Positions 32,554 to 41,154 of a DNA stretch of 64,000 nt are shown here, piece after piece. The translations under genes and the position numbers were made by a program. Origin of the DNA: Bacteroidia bacterium (lineage in GTDB: Bacteria > Bacteroidota > Bacteroidia > CAILMK01 > JBBDIG01); NCBI GenBank assembly GCA_040880525.1, contig JBBDIG010000040.1, positions 38,892 through 102,891 of the forward strand. Direction: 5' to 3'. The notes under the pieces are model-generated. The model did no database searches. It saw only the letters and a list, made by a program, of their open reading frames with translations, and was not told the origin of the DNA. Within the stretch, counting starts at the first letter, position 1, and each line of letters begins with the position of its first letter.

Positions 32554-33984
32554 ATGATGAAATTTATAACGCTCCTGTTCATAAGCACCGCTTTATTTGC
32601 CTGTTCTATCGGGGCGCAGGATAAAGAAGGCTATACCATAGATGTAAAAGTAAAGGGGCTGAAGGATTCCATTGCCTACCTGGCCTATTACTACGGAGAT
32701 AAAAAATACGCGCAGGATACGGCCCGCATTGATGGTAAAGGCCAGTTTGTATTTCAGGGAAAAGAGAACCTGCCGGGAGGTATCTATATGATCATCCTGC
32801 CTGGCCAGCAGTATTTTGAGATCGTACCGGAGAATCCTGACATTAAAATAGAAACGACTTTAGAAAATTTAATTAGCGACCTGAAGGTAACCGGATCACC
32901 GGAAACAGCTTTGTTTTACGAGTACCTCCAGTTTGTGGACAAGCAAGCAGGAAAAATCCAGGACCTCACAGCCCGGAAGGAAACAGCGTCAGAAGAAGAA
33001 AAAGCCCGGATCAGCACGCAGGTCAAAGAACTTGAGAACAGTATTATAGACTATAAAAAGGACGTCATCTCTGAATATCCTGAGGCCTTCGTTACCAAAG
33101 TTTTCAAAGCCATGCGTGAACCTGAAATACCGGAACCGCCAAAGGATGCAGAAGGAAAGATAGATTCTACCTGGGAGTATTACTATTTCAAGGCCCACTA
33201 CTTTGATAATTTTGATTTTACGGATGACGGATTGGTGCGGACGCCTGTATATCAGCCCCGCATGGAAAAATATGTGACGAAGATCGTCATGCAACATCCG
33301 GATTCAATTATTCAGGCACTGGATTTCATTCTACAAAACACCCGGAATTCCCCGGAGCAGTTCAAATTCAACCTCTTTTGGTTTACCAATTATTATGAGC
33401 GCTCAAAGCTCATGATCGCAGAAAATGTCTTTTCTCACTTGGCCGTTAATTACTGGTGCAACGAAGCGTATGACAAAAGCTGGATGGATACAGTAACAAT
33501 TGTAAAAATATGCGAGAAAGGAAAAATGTTAAATCCCACCTTAATAGGGAAAAAGGCGCCTGAACTGAATCTGGAAGATACCTTACGCAAAAGGCACAGT
33601 ATGCATCGGCTTGATGCCAAATACACCATTCTTTTCTTCTGGGATTCCACCTGCGGGCATTGTAAAAAACAGATTCCCAAACTCATAGAGTTACATGACA
33701 AATATAAGGCTGATGGCGTGGAGGTTTATGCCGTAAATACAGAGTGGGAAAGCCACGGCTTCAAAAAATACCTTCGTGAGAAGGAGGGAATGCGTGAATT
33801 TATTAATGTTCAGGATACGACCAATGCCAGTCGCTTCCGGCAGAAATATGATGTTTCCTCCACGCCCGTAATAATGGTGGTGGATGAAAAGAAAGAGATC
33901 ATTGCCAAGCGCGTTGATATAGAAGTTATTGGAGAAATTCTGGAAAACAGGAAGAAGAACCGTAGCGAGTTGAGCCGTCCTTGA
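32554..33984 (+). CDS. TlpA-like thiol-disulfide protein with DUF4369/DUF5106-type N-terminus
   Basis: About 476 aa, exported. Two adjacent ATGs start a signal peptide (MMKFITLLFISTALFACSIG, cleaved after GAQ). I reject the longer in-frame start at 32452, which hides the signal. An N-terminal beta domain (about 20-115) resembles DUF4369: GYTIDVKVKGLKDSIAYLAY and FVFQGKENLPGGIYMIIL. A helical middle (about 120-330) resembles DUF5106. The C-terminal thioredoxin-like domain (about 335-465) has LIGKKAPELNLED, the active site WDSTCGHCKKQIPKLIELHD and the cis-proline SSTPVIMVVDE. Probably a periplasmic thiol reductase, common as scattered paralogues in Bacteroidota. Confidence 0.88.
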   Translation: MMKFITLLFISTALFACSIGAQDKEGYTIDVKVKGLKDSIAYLAYYYGDKKYAQDTARIDGKGQFVFQGKENLPGGIYMIILPGQQYFEIVPENPDIKIETTLENLISDLKVTGSPETALFYEYLQFVDKQAGKIQDLTARKETASEEEKARISTQVKELENSIIDYKKDVISEYPEAFVTKVFKAMREPEIPEPPKDAEGKIDSTWEYYYFKAHYFDNFDFTDDGLVRTPVYQPRMEKYVTKIVMQHPDSIIQALDFILQNTRNSPEQFKFNLFWFTNYYERSKLMIAENVFSHLAVNYWCNEAYDKSWMDTVTIVKICEKGKMLNPTLIGKKAPELNLEDTLRKRHSMHRLDAKYTILFFWDSTCGHCKKQIPKLIELHDKYKADGVEVYAVNTEWESHGFKKYLREKEGMREFINVQDTTNASRFRQKYDVSSTPVIMVVDEKKEIIAKRVDIEVIGEILENRKKNRSELSRP

Positions 33985-34017
33985 TAGCCGGTATCATAGC
34001 CATCAACCATTTAGGTT

Positions 34018-35103
34018 TTATTTCGTCATGTAAATTTTGAACCGGGTTCCCTCTCCTACCTTGCTGTCTACCTCAATCTTGCCGCCATAAGATTCCACTA
34101 TGCTGTTCACCGTATAAAGGCCCACGCCTGACCCTTCCACATGGTCATGAAGCCGGGTGAACAGTCCAAAGAGTCTTCCCTTATTCGCTTCGATATCCAT
34201 TCCCAGCCCGTTGTCCTGCACTTTCAGGACAATGTACGATCCTTCAGGCGCTGTTGAAATATCAATTTTTACCTGGCGGTCAGGATGCCGGTATTTTATG
34301 GCGTTGCTGATCAGGTTCTGCATTATGCTCTTAAAGTGTGGCAACGAATAATTCACGGCTGGTGCCTTTGAAAAATCGGTTTGTATCCGGGCCCCTGACT
34401 CCAGGATCAATTCATTGATACTATCCTGCACCTCTTCAAATACCTTCTTTACCTGCACCTCCGTCTTCCTTTGCCCAATGCTTTTCTGAATGGTGATTAC
34501 GTCTATAAGGGCATCCAGTGTTTTCTTCAGTTGCTTTACAGATGCCGATATCATTGAGAATATTTTCTTATTATGATCAAGATCTGTAAAATCTTCATCC
34601 CACATTTTAAGCAAGCTCATCAGGTTGTTGGCCGGGCTTTTCAGGTCGTGAGAGGCTACATACGCAAACTGCTCAAGATTAAGATTGGCCAGTTTCAGTT
34701 CGTCAAGCGTGCGAAGCATGTCCTGCTTCATGCGGTGGCGTTCTATGGCATACCGGATAGTCTTGATCATCAGGGTGCTGTTAAATTCTCCCTTCACTAG
34801 AAAATCCTGCGCGCCTTCTTTAATGGCTTTTACTGCAGTTTCCCGGTCGTCCAGCCCGGAAAGTATTACCAGTGGAGTATCGCTAAACTGGTGCAATGCC
34901 ACCTTGTACGTCTGGTCTCCGAAAGAATCAGGCAGGGAAAGATCCAGCAGCACGATCTCTATCTCCATATCTTTATATATCTGTGCCCCAGTTTTCATTT
35001 CCTGAGCATGAAAAAATTGCAGCTCCCCGAAATCCTGTTTGCGCAAATATTCCTCTATGAGCCTGGCATCGGCTACGTTATCCTCTATTAATAAAATTGT
35101 CAC
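34018..35103 (-). CDS. Response-regulator/histidine-kinase hybrid
   Basis: 361-aa cytoplasmic two-component protein with an unusual order: receiver domain first (about 1-120: LLIEDNVADARLIEEYL, phospho-acceptor Asp in VLLDLSLPD near 54, VILSG, and K in FLVKGEF), then a coiled coil, then HisKA (H in YVASHDLKSPANNLMSL near 148), then HATPase with NLISNAIKYRHPD, VQDNGLGMD and GSGVGLYTVNSIVESYGG. No membrane segment and no transcription-output domain. The start codon is GTG. Such REC-HK proteins act within phosphorelays or as sensors modulated by an upstream kinase. No partner gene is adjacent. Confidence 0.9.
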   Translation of the reverse strand: MTILLIEDNVADARLIEEYLRKQDFGELQFFHAQEMKTGAQIYKDMEIEIVLLDLSLPDSFGDQTYKVALHQFSDTPLVILSGLDDRETAVKAIKEGAQDFLVKGEFNSTLMIKTIRYAIERHRMKQDMLRTLDELKLANLNLEQFAYVASHDLKSPANNLMSLLKMWDEDFTDLDHNKKIFSMISASVKQLKKTLDALIDVITIQKSIGQRKTEVQVKKVFEEVQDSINELILESGARIQTDFSKAPAVNYSLPHFKSIMQNLISNAIKYRHPDRQVKIDISTAPEGSYIVLKVQDNGLGMDIEANKGRLFGLFTRLHDHVEGSGVGLYTVNSIVESYGGKIEVDSKVGEGTRFKIYMTK

Positions 35104-35352
35104 AATCTGTCGGTCAATAAATGTATTGCAGCCAAGATAGCTACCTAATTTATATCGTTTCGCAATTCCGGGCCAGAATGATTGAGATTTCTGAATGTTT
35201 CCAATTATCCTGCTAAAACATTACATCTGTAAGATTGCGAAAAAGGTTTAATCTTTTGTTGATAAATCGACATCAGATCAGACTCTTATTCACAAGATAC
35301 ACACTTTCTGTAGCCTGTAACAAGTAAGGTATAAGATGAATTAAATTAACCT

Positions 35353-35385
35353 GTTTCACAAAAAAAAATGATTTACGTGTGAAAC
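35353..35385. repeat. Inverted repeat at the 3' end of the XRE gene
   Basis: Perfect 8-bp arms GTTTCACA and TGTGAAAC separated by 17 bases including an A9 run. It straddles the stop codon of the XRE gene. The A run sits in the loop, so it is not a standard terminator; operator or weak terminator are both possible. Confidence 0.35.
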
Positions 35386-35843
35386 ATACGGAACGACCCG
35401 TCCGGAAACAAAAGGATAATTTGTTCCGGGGTGGAAGCAGACCGGTTTTCTGCATGGGTCTGAGGGGAGACTGGTTTGACCGGCTCTTGCGGAGCATATT
35501 TTGGCGCAGATTCACCCTCCCCTGAGGGAGCTCCGGTAAAATATGGCGCTGCATCTTCTTCTCGGGCAGCATGGTTTGCCGGGCGCTGTGCAGGCTTTTC
35601 AGGTGCGGGAGGATGTTCCTGGGCCTTTGTTCCCTTTCCGGTAAGCAACCACCTTGGATTTACATCCGTAAATATCTCTACTACCTTTTGCAGCAGGTCA
35701 AGTCCCGGCTTATTCCGGCCGGAAAGGATATGGGAAATGACGGGGCGGCTTACATCCACTGCATCGGCAAATGAGGAAGGCGAGAGCTTTTTCTGTTCCA
35801 TGATCTGCCGTATCCGTTCGTTGATTTCAGGCAATTGTTCCAT
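35373..35843 (-). CDS. XRE-family helix-turn-helix regulator with disordered tail
   Basis: 156 aa. Residues 5-65 are a Cro/C1-type helix-turn-helix: INERIRQIMEQKKLSPSSFA, then DAVDVSRPVISHILSGRNKP, then GLDLLQKVVEIFTDVNPRWL. The rest (about 70-140) is Pro/Ala/Glu-rich and probably disordered, ending in hydrophobic ILLFPDGSFRMF. This type of protein, an HTH of the form followed by a variable tail, is common in Bacteroidota and its targets are unknown. Two TACGTA palindromes lie upstream between it and the DUF6580 gene and are candidate operators. Confidence 0.85.
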   Translation of the reverse strand: MEQLPEINERIRQIMEQKKLSPSSFADAVDVSRPVISHILSGRNKPGLDLLQKVVEIFTDVNPRWLLTGKGTKAQEHPPAPEKPAQRPANHAAREEDAAPYFTGAPSGEGESAPKYAPQEPVKPVSPQTHAENRSASTPEQIILLFPDGSFRMFHT

Positions 35844-35861
35844 ATTGTTAATTTAGAAATG

Positions 35862-35869
35862 CAAACTTA
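35862..35869 (-). promoter_or_regulatory. Candidate -7 element of the XRE gene
   Basis: Minus-strand TAAGTTTG fits TAnnTTTG, 18 bases before the start codon. No -33 match. Confidence 0.4.
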
Positions 35870-35976
35870 GTATTTCATGTTAAATGCTTTCTATCTATAT
35901 GTTTTGGGGCCTCCCCTTACCCTACCCGTTCTGCCCGGTCATTTCAAACTGAATCCCGGATATTCATCTATAGTAC

Positions 35977-36080
35977 GTTTAAATACGTATTAAACAGATT
36001 AAATTCTATAGGCATTTCAAATAGCTGAAAAACAGATTTTAATTATTAATAATAGAATATTTTTTTAATACGTATACGTA
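35977..36080. promoter_or_regulatory. Two TACGTA-centred palindromes between the XRE and DUF6580 genes
   Basis: GTTTAAATACGTATTAAAC at 35977-35995 is nearly palindromic (6-bp arms). TACGTATACGTA at 36069-36080 is a perfect 12-bp palindrome. Both share the TACGTA core, about 90 bases apart in an AT-rich 336-base divergent intergenic region. They are candidate binding sites for the adjacent XRE protein or another dimeric regulator; not proven. Confidence 0.4.
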
Positions 36081-36120
36081 GGATGGGGTCGGGGAATTTC
36101 AATCTCATTTCTCAAGAGGG

Positions 36121-36151
36121 TTTGTTTGCTTTGCTTCATCATTTAACTTTG
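36121..36151 (+). promoter_or_regulatory. Promoter of the DUF6580 gene
   Basis: TTTG at 36121-36124 and TAACTTTG at 36144-36151 are 19 bases apart, an excellent fit to the Bacteroidota consensus. Predicted transcript start near 36157, about 23 bases before the ATG. Confidence 0.72.
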
Positions 36152-36179
36152 CCGTTCTTAAAATATAAAAAGAACCCTG

Positions 36180-36725
36180 ATGCGTTTTCAAAACTACCTT
36201 ACCTATATCCTGATCATCATCGCGGCCCTCATAGCGGTGATCAGCCGCCTTCTCCCACACATGCCCAATTTTGCGTTGATGGGAGCTGTTGCCTTGTTTG
36301 CCGGAGCCTTTATCCGTTCCAGCCGTTTTGCCTTTCTAATCCCTGTTGCCGCTGTATTTGCCAGTGATGCCCTGATGGAAATAGATAATCCCGGTTCAGG
36401 ATTTTATGCAGGAATGGGGGTTGTTTATACCAGTTATGCCATCATATTTTTTGCCGGCCGGCTTCTTACCAAGCCATTCAATCCCTTTCAGGTAGGCACG
36501 GGTGCGGTGCTCGCATCTGTCATCTTTTTTGTGATAACCAATCTGAGTGCCTGGCTCTATCTGCCGATTTACACCAAAGATCTGAACGGCCTCCTCAATT
36601 GCTATGCTGCGGCCCTTCCGTTTTTCCGTACCACGCTTATTTCTGATCTGGCCTTCAGCACTGTATTGTTTGGCAGCTATTATCTGGTAGTCCGGATGTC
36701 CCCATCCGTCAGAATTTCCCGCTAA
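36180..36725 (+). CDS. DUF6580 integral membrane protein (putative transport component)
   Basis: 181 aa with about five hydrophobic helices: YILIIIAALIAVISRLL, ALMGAVALFAGAFI, AFLIPVAAVFASDALME, VVYTSYAIIFFAGRLL, VLASVIFFVITNLSAWLYLP and ISDLAFSTVLFGSYYLVV. The motifs RLLPHMPNFALMGAVALFAG and ASVIFFVITNLSAW are characteristic of the DUF6580 family, which resembles the substrate-binding S component of ECF vitamin transporters. No ECF A or T gene is near and no riboswitch was seen, so the substrate is open. Confidence 0.8.
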   Translation: MRFQNYLTYILIIIAALIAVISRLLPHMPNFALMGAVALFAGAFIRSSRFAFLIPVAAVFASDALMEIDNPGSGFYAGMGVVYTSYAIIFFAGRLLTKPFNPFQVGTGAVLASVIFFVITNLSAWLYLPIYTKDLNGLLNCYAAALPFFRTTLISDLAFSTVLFGSYYLVVRMSPSVRISR

Positions 36726-36827
36726 CCTCATTTTTGAAGATTCGTCACCGAGTGTTATTCGGAAGTATTAACATTTTCTGTCAAACCGGGCGCTGCCTGA
36801 AGGAACAATTCCGGAAACAGATCCCTT

Positions 36828-38063
36828 TTATCGCTCATTCGCAGAATCAACTTTCAGCAGCACCAGCCATGCTACGAACAGGCAAAAACTCGCCATAATG
36901 ATCGGCAGGTTGATGTTCAGGGAAACAATAAGCCCCCCGATAATTGGAGGGATGGCTAGGGCCACGGATTGAAGGCTTTGGTTCACCCCCATGATCTCCC
37001 CTTGTTTCCCGGGTGGTATGCGATTAGAGATCATTGCCAGCAGGTTCGGCTGGTTCATTCCCTGAAACAGCGACATAAAGGGCAGGATGAAATACAGCAG
37101 CTTATCATTTGACGGCAAAAGCAGCAAGATAAACACAATGCTGAGTCCCAGGGTGCTGACCCTGAGGATGTGAACCGGTTTGAAGAATTTGGAAACCAGC
37201 CGCAACACACCCCCCTGCGTGAGGGCGATCCAAATACCTATGTAGGCGAAAAGCTCCCCGATATCGGATTGCCGGTAGGAAAATTTCTCGAAGAGGAACA
37301 CCTGGAAAAACTGCGTGAAAAAGGTAAAACCAAACGTAGCCAGGAATACGATCCAGAGCAGCTTTTGCACTCCCACAAGCTGCAATGCATTTCTCAGGTT
37401 TCGGATCCCCATAAAAATTCTCAGCCGTTTCTTTACGGGTTCTTTTAGTGTTTCCGGAAAGAGCCACACCACTAGCAGGCAGTTGGCAGCCAGCAAAGCG
37501 GTAGCAAACCAGAAAGGCGTGGCAAAATTGAACCACCACACGATCAAAGGGTCAGAGAGGACACCACCCAGAAAAGGCCCAATAATAAATCCCATCCCAA
37601 AAGCCATTCCCACCAGCCCAAAGTTGCGCGATTTACTTTTGTTATCACTAATATCGGCAATGGCGCTGTTGATGACGGCAATATTCCCTCCTGTGATACC
37701 ATCTATGATGCGGCCCACAAACAGCATCCACAAATTTTGCTGATGAATGCCGATGGCGAACAGGGCATATCCGGCCATGCTGCCAACCAGCGCCAGGAGG
37801 AGGATTCTTTTCCTGCCATGATGGTCTGATAAAGCTCCGAGCAAAGGGGCTCCAAAAAACTGGGCAATGGGATAAGAAGCAACCAAAATACCCAGAAGTA
37901 GCGTGCGGTCTCCAAAGCTGTAGTGGAGGGGAAGAAAAGGTTCGGCTTTGCTGAGAAAGAGTGGGGCAAGCACAGGAATGACGATCCCTACACCCAGCAA
38001 GTTGAGGAAAACTGTGATAAATATGATGAGCAATAGTCCTTTGCGGGTGCGCTCCTTCGCCAT
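36828..38063 (-). CDS. MFS drug/sugar exporter (TetA-like)
   Basis: 411 aa, about 12 membrane helices. MFS signatures: LGVGIVIPVLAPLF in helix 1, GALSDHHGRKRILLLALVGS between helices 2 and 3, GRIIDGITGGNIAVINSAIADISD, GMAFGMGFIIGPFLGGVLSD (motif C, antiporter type), and NRIPPGKQGEIMGVNQSLQS. Motif C indicates a proton-coupled exporter of the DHA1 type. The substrate is unknown; TetA/multidrug labels are family-level. No regulator is adjacent on the same strand. It ends 103 bases after the DUF6580 stop, convergent. Confidence 0.9.
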   Translation of the reverse strand: MAKERTRKGLLLIIFITVFLNLLGVGIVIPVLAPLFLSKAEPFLPLHYSFGDRTLLLGILVASYPIAQFFGAPLLGALSDHHGRKRILLLALVGSMAGYALFAIGIHQQNLWMLFVGRIIDGITGGNIAVINSAIADISDNKSKSRNFGLVGMAFGMGFIIGPFLGGVLSDPLIVWWFNFATPFWFATALLAANCLLVVWLFPETLKEPVKKRLRIFMGIRNLRNALQLVGVQKLLWIVFLATFGFTFFTQFFQVFLFEKFSYRQSDIGELFAYIGIWIALTQGGVLRLVSKFFKPVHILRVSTLGLSIVFILLLLPSNDKLLYFILPFMSLFQGMNQPNLLAMISNRIPPGKQGEIMGVNQSLQSVALAIPPIIGGLIVSLNINLPIIMASFCLFVAWLVLLKVDSANER

Positions 38064-38211
38064 AACATCTTTATGGAATATTTAAAAAAAGGCTGCGAAA
38101 ATAGCGATCCTGCTATCTGATATTGCCGCACAGATAATGATTTACCTTAGTTTACAATTATACATCTGTTTTTTTAAATGTAAATAATCAATTATGGTGA
38201 TTAACTTATGT

Positions 38212-40326
38212 TTACGATATGAGACTCCAGTTAAACTGGTCTTTTTCCTGACGTTTCAGATACCTGTGCAGAACCTGATGAGCCGGGGCTTCCAGTGCCG
38301 GATCGGTTTCCATAATCTGCAGAGCCGTGTGCCGGGCCAACTGGAGTATCTTCTGATCTTTCGCCAGGTCCGCTACCCGAAAATCCATCATTCCGCTTTG
38401 CTTCGTACCGGCCATATCGCCCGGGCCGCGCAATTGTAAATCGGTTTCTGCGATCTCGAAACCGTTATTGGTGCGAACCATGGTATCAAGGCGCAGGCGG
38501 GATTCCCGGCTCAGTTTATAGCCCGAAGCCAGAAAACAGTATGACTGCTCTGCTCCACGCCCCACCCGCCCCCTGAGCTGGTGCAACTGTGAGAGGCCAA
38601 ACCGTTCTGCATTTTCTATCACCATCACTGTAGCGTTGGGTACGTCCACGCCTACTTCAATTACGGTGGTGGCTACCATTATCTGCGTTTCCCCCTTTTT
38701 AAACCGCTGCATTTCAAACTCCTTTTCCGCTGATTTCTGCCGTCCGTGTACGATGCTCACCTGATATTCAGGTCGGGGAAATTCGCGGATAATCATTTCA
38801 TACCCGTCCATCAGGTTGGCATAGTCCATTTTCTCTGATTCCTCAATCAGGGGATAAACAATGTAAACCTGGCGTCCTTCCTTTATTTTTTGTTTCAGGA
38901 AATTTAATAACCGGAGTCGTTTTCCCTCCGTAATATGACGGGTAATAATTTCCTTCCTGCCTGGTGGCAGTTCATCAATCACCGAGGTGTCCAGATCACC
39001 ATAAAATGTCATAGCCAGGGTTCGCGGAATGGGCGTAGCGGTCATTACCAAAACGTGGGGCGGAACCTCATTTTTCGTCCACATAGCTGCCCGCTGGGCT
39101 ACACCAAACCGATGCTGCTCATCAATCACCACCAATGCCAGATCTTTAAACCGCACCGTTTCCTGTAGCAGGGCGTGCGTGCCGGCAAGCACGTTTACTT
39201 CTCCGGCCTGAAGGGCCTTGTGCAGTTCTTTTCGTTCAGCCGCTGGCGTGGAGCCGGTAAGCAGTTTGATGGTGAGGTTCAGGCCTGTGGACATCGCTGT
39301 GAGGGTGTTGTAATGCTGTGATGCAAGAATTTCAGTAGGGGCAATTAATGCGGCCTGTTTACAATTGTCAATAGCTATTAACATAGACATAAAGGCGACA
39401 ATGGTTTTTCCGCTTCCCACATCGCCCTGCAGCAGGCGGTTCATTTGGCGCCCGCTTTTTACATCGGCCCGTATTTCTTTGAGCACCCGTTTTTGTGCTC
39501 CGGTGAGCTGAAACGGCAACAACTCCTCGTAAAACCGGGAAAAGTAGCTGCCCACCTTTTTCAGTATTTGGCCGGGGAAATTTTGCTGGCGCAACTGCTT
39601 GCTCCTGAGCAACTGTAGCTGTACGTAGAAAAGTTCTTCAAACTTGAGGCGGCTGCGCGACCGCTCCATTTTATCCGCATCTTCAGGGAAATGGATTTGC
39701 CGGAAGGCTTCCTGCCGGGGCATAAGCTTGTACTTTTCCAGCATGGCTGAGGGCAGGTTTTCCTGTATATAAGGAATGGCATCCGCCACCAGGGTCTTCT
39801 GAAGTTTTTCCAGGCCTTTGCTGTCGAGGCCTCTCGCGCGTAATTTTTCTGTCGTATTGTATACCGGCTGCAGGTTCAGCGATTTTCCCGGCTGCGGTTT
39901 TGGTTCGGAGAGCAGGTCCATCTCCGGGTGGACAATATTCCACCGGTTGTTGAACTGTGATGGCCTGCCAAAAACCAAATATCGCTGCCCCTCTTTCAGG
40001 TATTCCTGTACCCACCTGATTTTCTGAAACCAGACGAGTTCGATGGTTCCGCTGCTATCTTCCAGCTTGGCCGTAAGGCGCATACCGCGTTTCTGTCCCT
40101 GTATCCGGATGTTCTTCACTATCCCGGATAGCTGGATAAAAGGGAGATCCGTATTAAGATCTGATATTTTGTAGACCTGCGTCCGGTCTATGTAGCGGAA
40201 TGGAAAATGCAGCAACAGGTCTCCGAAAGTGAAAATCTTCAGTTCTTTTTGAAGGAGGGCTTCTTTTGCGGGGCCTACGCCTTTTAAAAAACCGATCTTC
40301 TTGCTCAGGAAATTCTCTTGTGCCAT
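38212..40326 (-). CDS. recG: ATP-dependent DNA helicase RecG
   Basis: Branch-migrates stalled forks and Holliday junctions. 704 aa. An N-terminal wedge/OB region (about 1-240; FGDLLLHFPFRYIDRTQVYK) precedes the helicase domains: LTGAQKRVLKEI (Q-like), motif I LQGDVGSGKTIVAFMSMLIA, PTEILASQHY, DEQHRFGVAQR (motif II DEQH), TATPIPRTLAMTFYGDLD, then domain 2 with YPLIEESEKMD, HGRQKSAEKE, ATTVIEVGVDVPNAT, ENAERFGLSQLHQLRGRVGRG and the TRG-like end ETDLQLRGPGDMAGTKQSG. Complete. Stands alone, divergent from the thioredoxin-like gene. Confidence 0.97.
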   Translation of the reverse strand: MAQENFLSKKIGFLKGVGPAKEALLQKELKIFTFGDLLLHFPFRYIDRTQVYKISDLNTDLPFIQLSGIVKNIRIQGQKRGMRLTAKLEDSSGTIELVWFQKIRWVQEYLKEGQRYLVFGRPSQFNNRWNIVHPEMDLLSEPKPQPGKSLNLQPVYNTTEKLRARGLDSKGLEKLQKTLVADAIPYIQENLPSAMLEKYKLMPRQEAFRQIHFPEDADKMERSRSRLKFEELFYVQLQLLRSKQLRQQNFPGQILKKVGSYFSRFYEELLPFQLTGAQKRVLKEIRADVKSGRQMNRLLQGDVGSGKTIVAFMSMLIAIDNCKQAALIAPTEILASQHYNTLTAMSTGLNLTIKLLTGSTPAAERKELHKALQAGEVNVLAGTHALLQETVRFKDLALVVIDEQHRFGVAQRAAMWTKNEVPPHVLVMTATPIPRTLAMTFYGDLDTSVIDELPPGRKEIITRHITEGKRLRLLNFLKQKIKEGRQVYIVYPLIEESEKMDYANLMDGYEMIIREFPRPEYQVSIVHGRQKSAEKEFEMQRFKKGETQIMVATTVIEVGVDVPNATVMVIENAERFGLSQLHQLRGRVGRGAEQSYCFLASGYKLSRESRLRLDTMVRTNNGFEIAETDLQLRGPGDMAGTKQSGMMDFRVADLAKDQKILQLARHTALQIMETDPALEAPAHQVLHRYLKRQEKDQFNWSLIS

Positions 40327-40483
40327 TGGCGTTGCAAGTTATGGTGAAGCCTTCGTTGATGCCGGTTTCCAGAGCTGGATTTTCTTGGCGATTTAAAATA
40401 TGTTTCAATAAATGGTTTTCGGTTTATAATGGGTGTGAACAGAAATCTTCTTTCCTGTAAAACTTTCATTCCCGTTAGATTTT

Positions 40484-40491
40484 TAGTTTTG
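40484..40491 (+). promoter_or_regulatory. Candidate -7 element of the thioredoxin-like lipoprotein gene
   Basis: TAGTTTTG followed by CC, 67 bases before the ATG. No TTTG at the -33 position. Confidence 0.42.
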
Positions 40492-40558
40492 CCATAACTA
40501 CTGCCTGAATTTTAAAGGCTTTCCATTTTGACTTAAAAATTTTTAACCATCCCTGATT

Positions 40559-41065
40559 ATGCGACTCATTATTTTTCCGGTTCTCCTCTTTCTCGGCTTT
40601 TCATTGGTCTTCGCTTCCTGTTCCAAAAAAGGGAAGCAGCAGAATGATGTACCGGTTGGTAAGATCACCGTAGCCGAGCTGGCCAACAGCAACCGGCACA
40701 GTTGGTTTCGCGAAGAATATAAAAGCTATTCCCCCGATTCACTGACCATCGAATGGTTGCTTGTTCGCAATAAAAACATCAGCGTGGATATATTTATGGG
40801 CACCTGGTGCGAGGATACCCATCAGCAACTTCCCCGTTTTATCAAGGTACTTGACAAGGCCGATGTTCCTTCGCAGGGAATTACCATGTATGCCCTGGAC
40901 AAAAAAAAGCAGGGCATTGGCGAAATCACTGCCCAAAACCGCGTGGAGTATGTGCCTACTTTTATTATCTATTATAAGGGCCGGGAAGCTGGACGAATTG
41001 TGGAGCATCCGAAAACCACGATTGAGGAGGATATGAAAGATATGCTTCAAAATGCAGGGTTTTAA
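40559..41065 (+). CDS. Thioredoxin-fold lipoprotein with a single active-site cysteine
   Basis: 168 aa. Lipobox VFASC gives Cys21. The thioredoxin-like domain spans about 55-165. The site is TWCEDTHQQLPRF: the second cysteine of CxxC is replaced by Thr (CEDT). A cis-proline loop VEYVPTFIIYYKG is present. This is the C-x-D-[ST] variant known in some Bacteroidota thioredoxin-like proteins, so it more likely acts by a mono-thiol route or as a chaperone than as a disulfide oxidoreductase. It is followed 89 bases later by floA, which has its own -7 box. Confidence 0.85.
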   Translation: MRLIIFPVLLFLGFSLVFASCSKKGKQQNDVPVGKITVAELANSNRHSWFREEYKSYSPDSLTIEWLLVRNKNISVDIFMGTWCEDTHQQLPRFIKVLDKADVPSQGITMYALDKKKQGIGEITAQNRVEYVPTFIIYYKGREAGRIVEHPKTTIEEDMKDMLQNAGF

Positions 41066-41120
41066 ATACGGCTATCCAAAATCAATTTCGTATAACCTGA
41101 GCGCAGTGGTTTAGATTGTC

Positions 41121-41128
41121 TAATTTTG
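41121..41128 (+). promoter_or_regulatory. -7 element of floA
   Basis: TAATTTTG followed by GCC, 26 bases before the start codon. -33 element not obvious. Confidence 0.45.
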
Positions 41129-41154
41129 GCCTTCAGTTTTAAACAACCTTTTGC

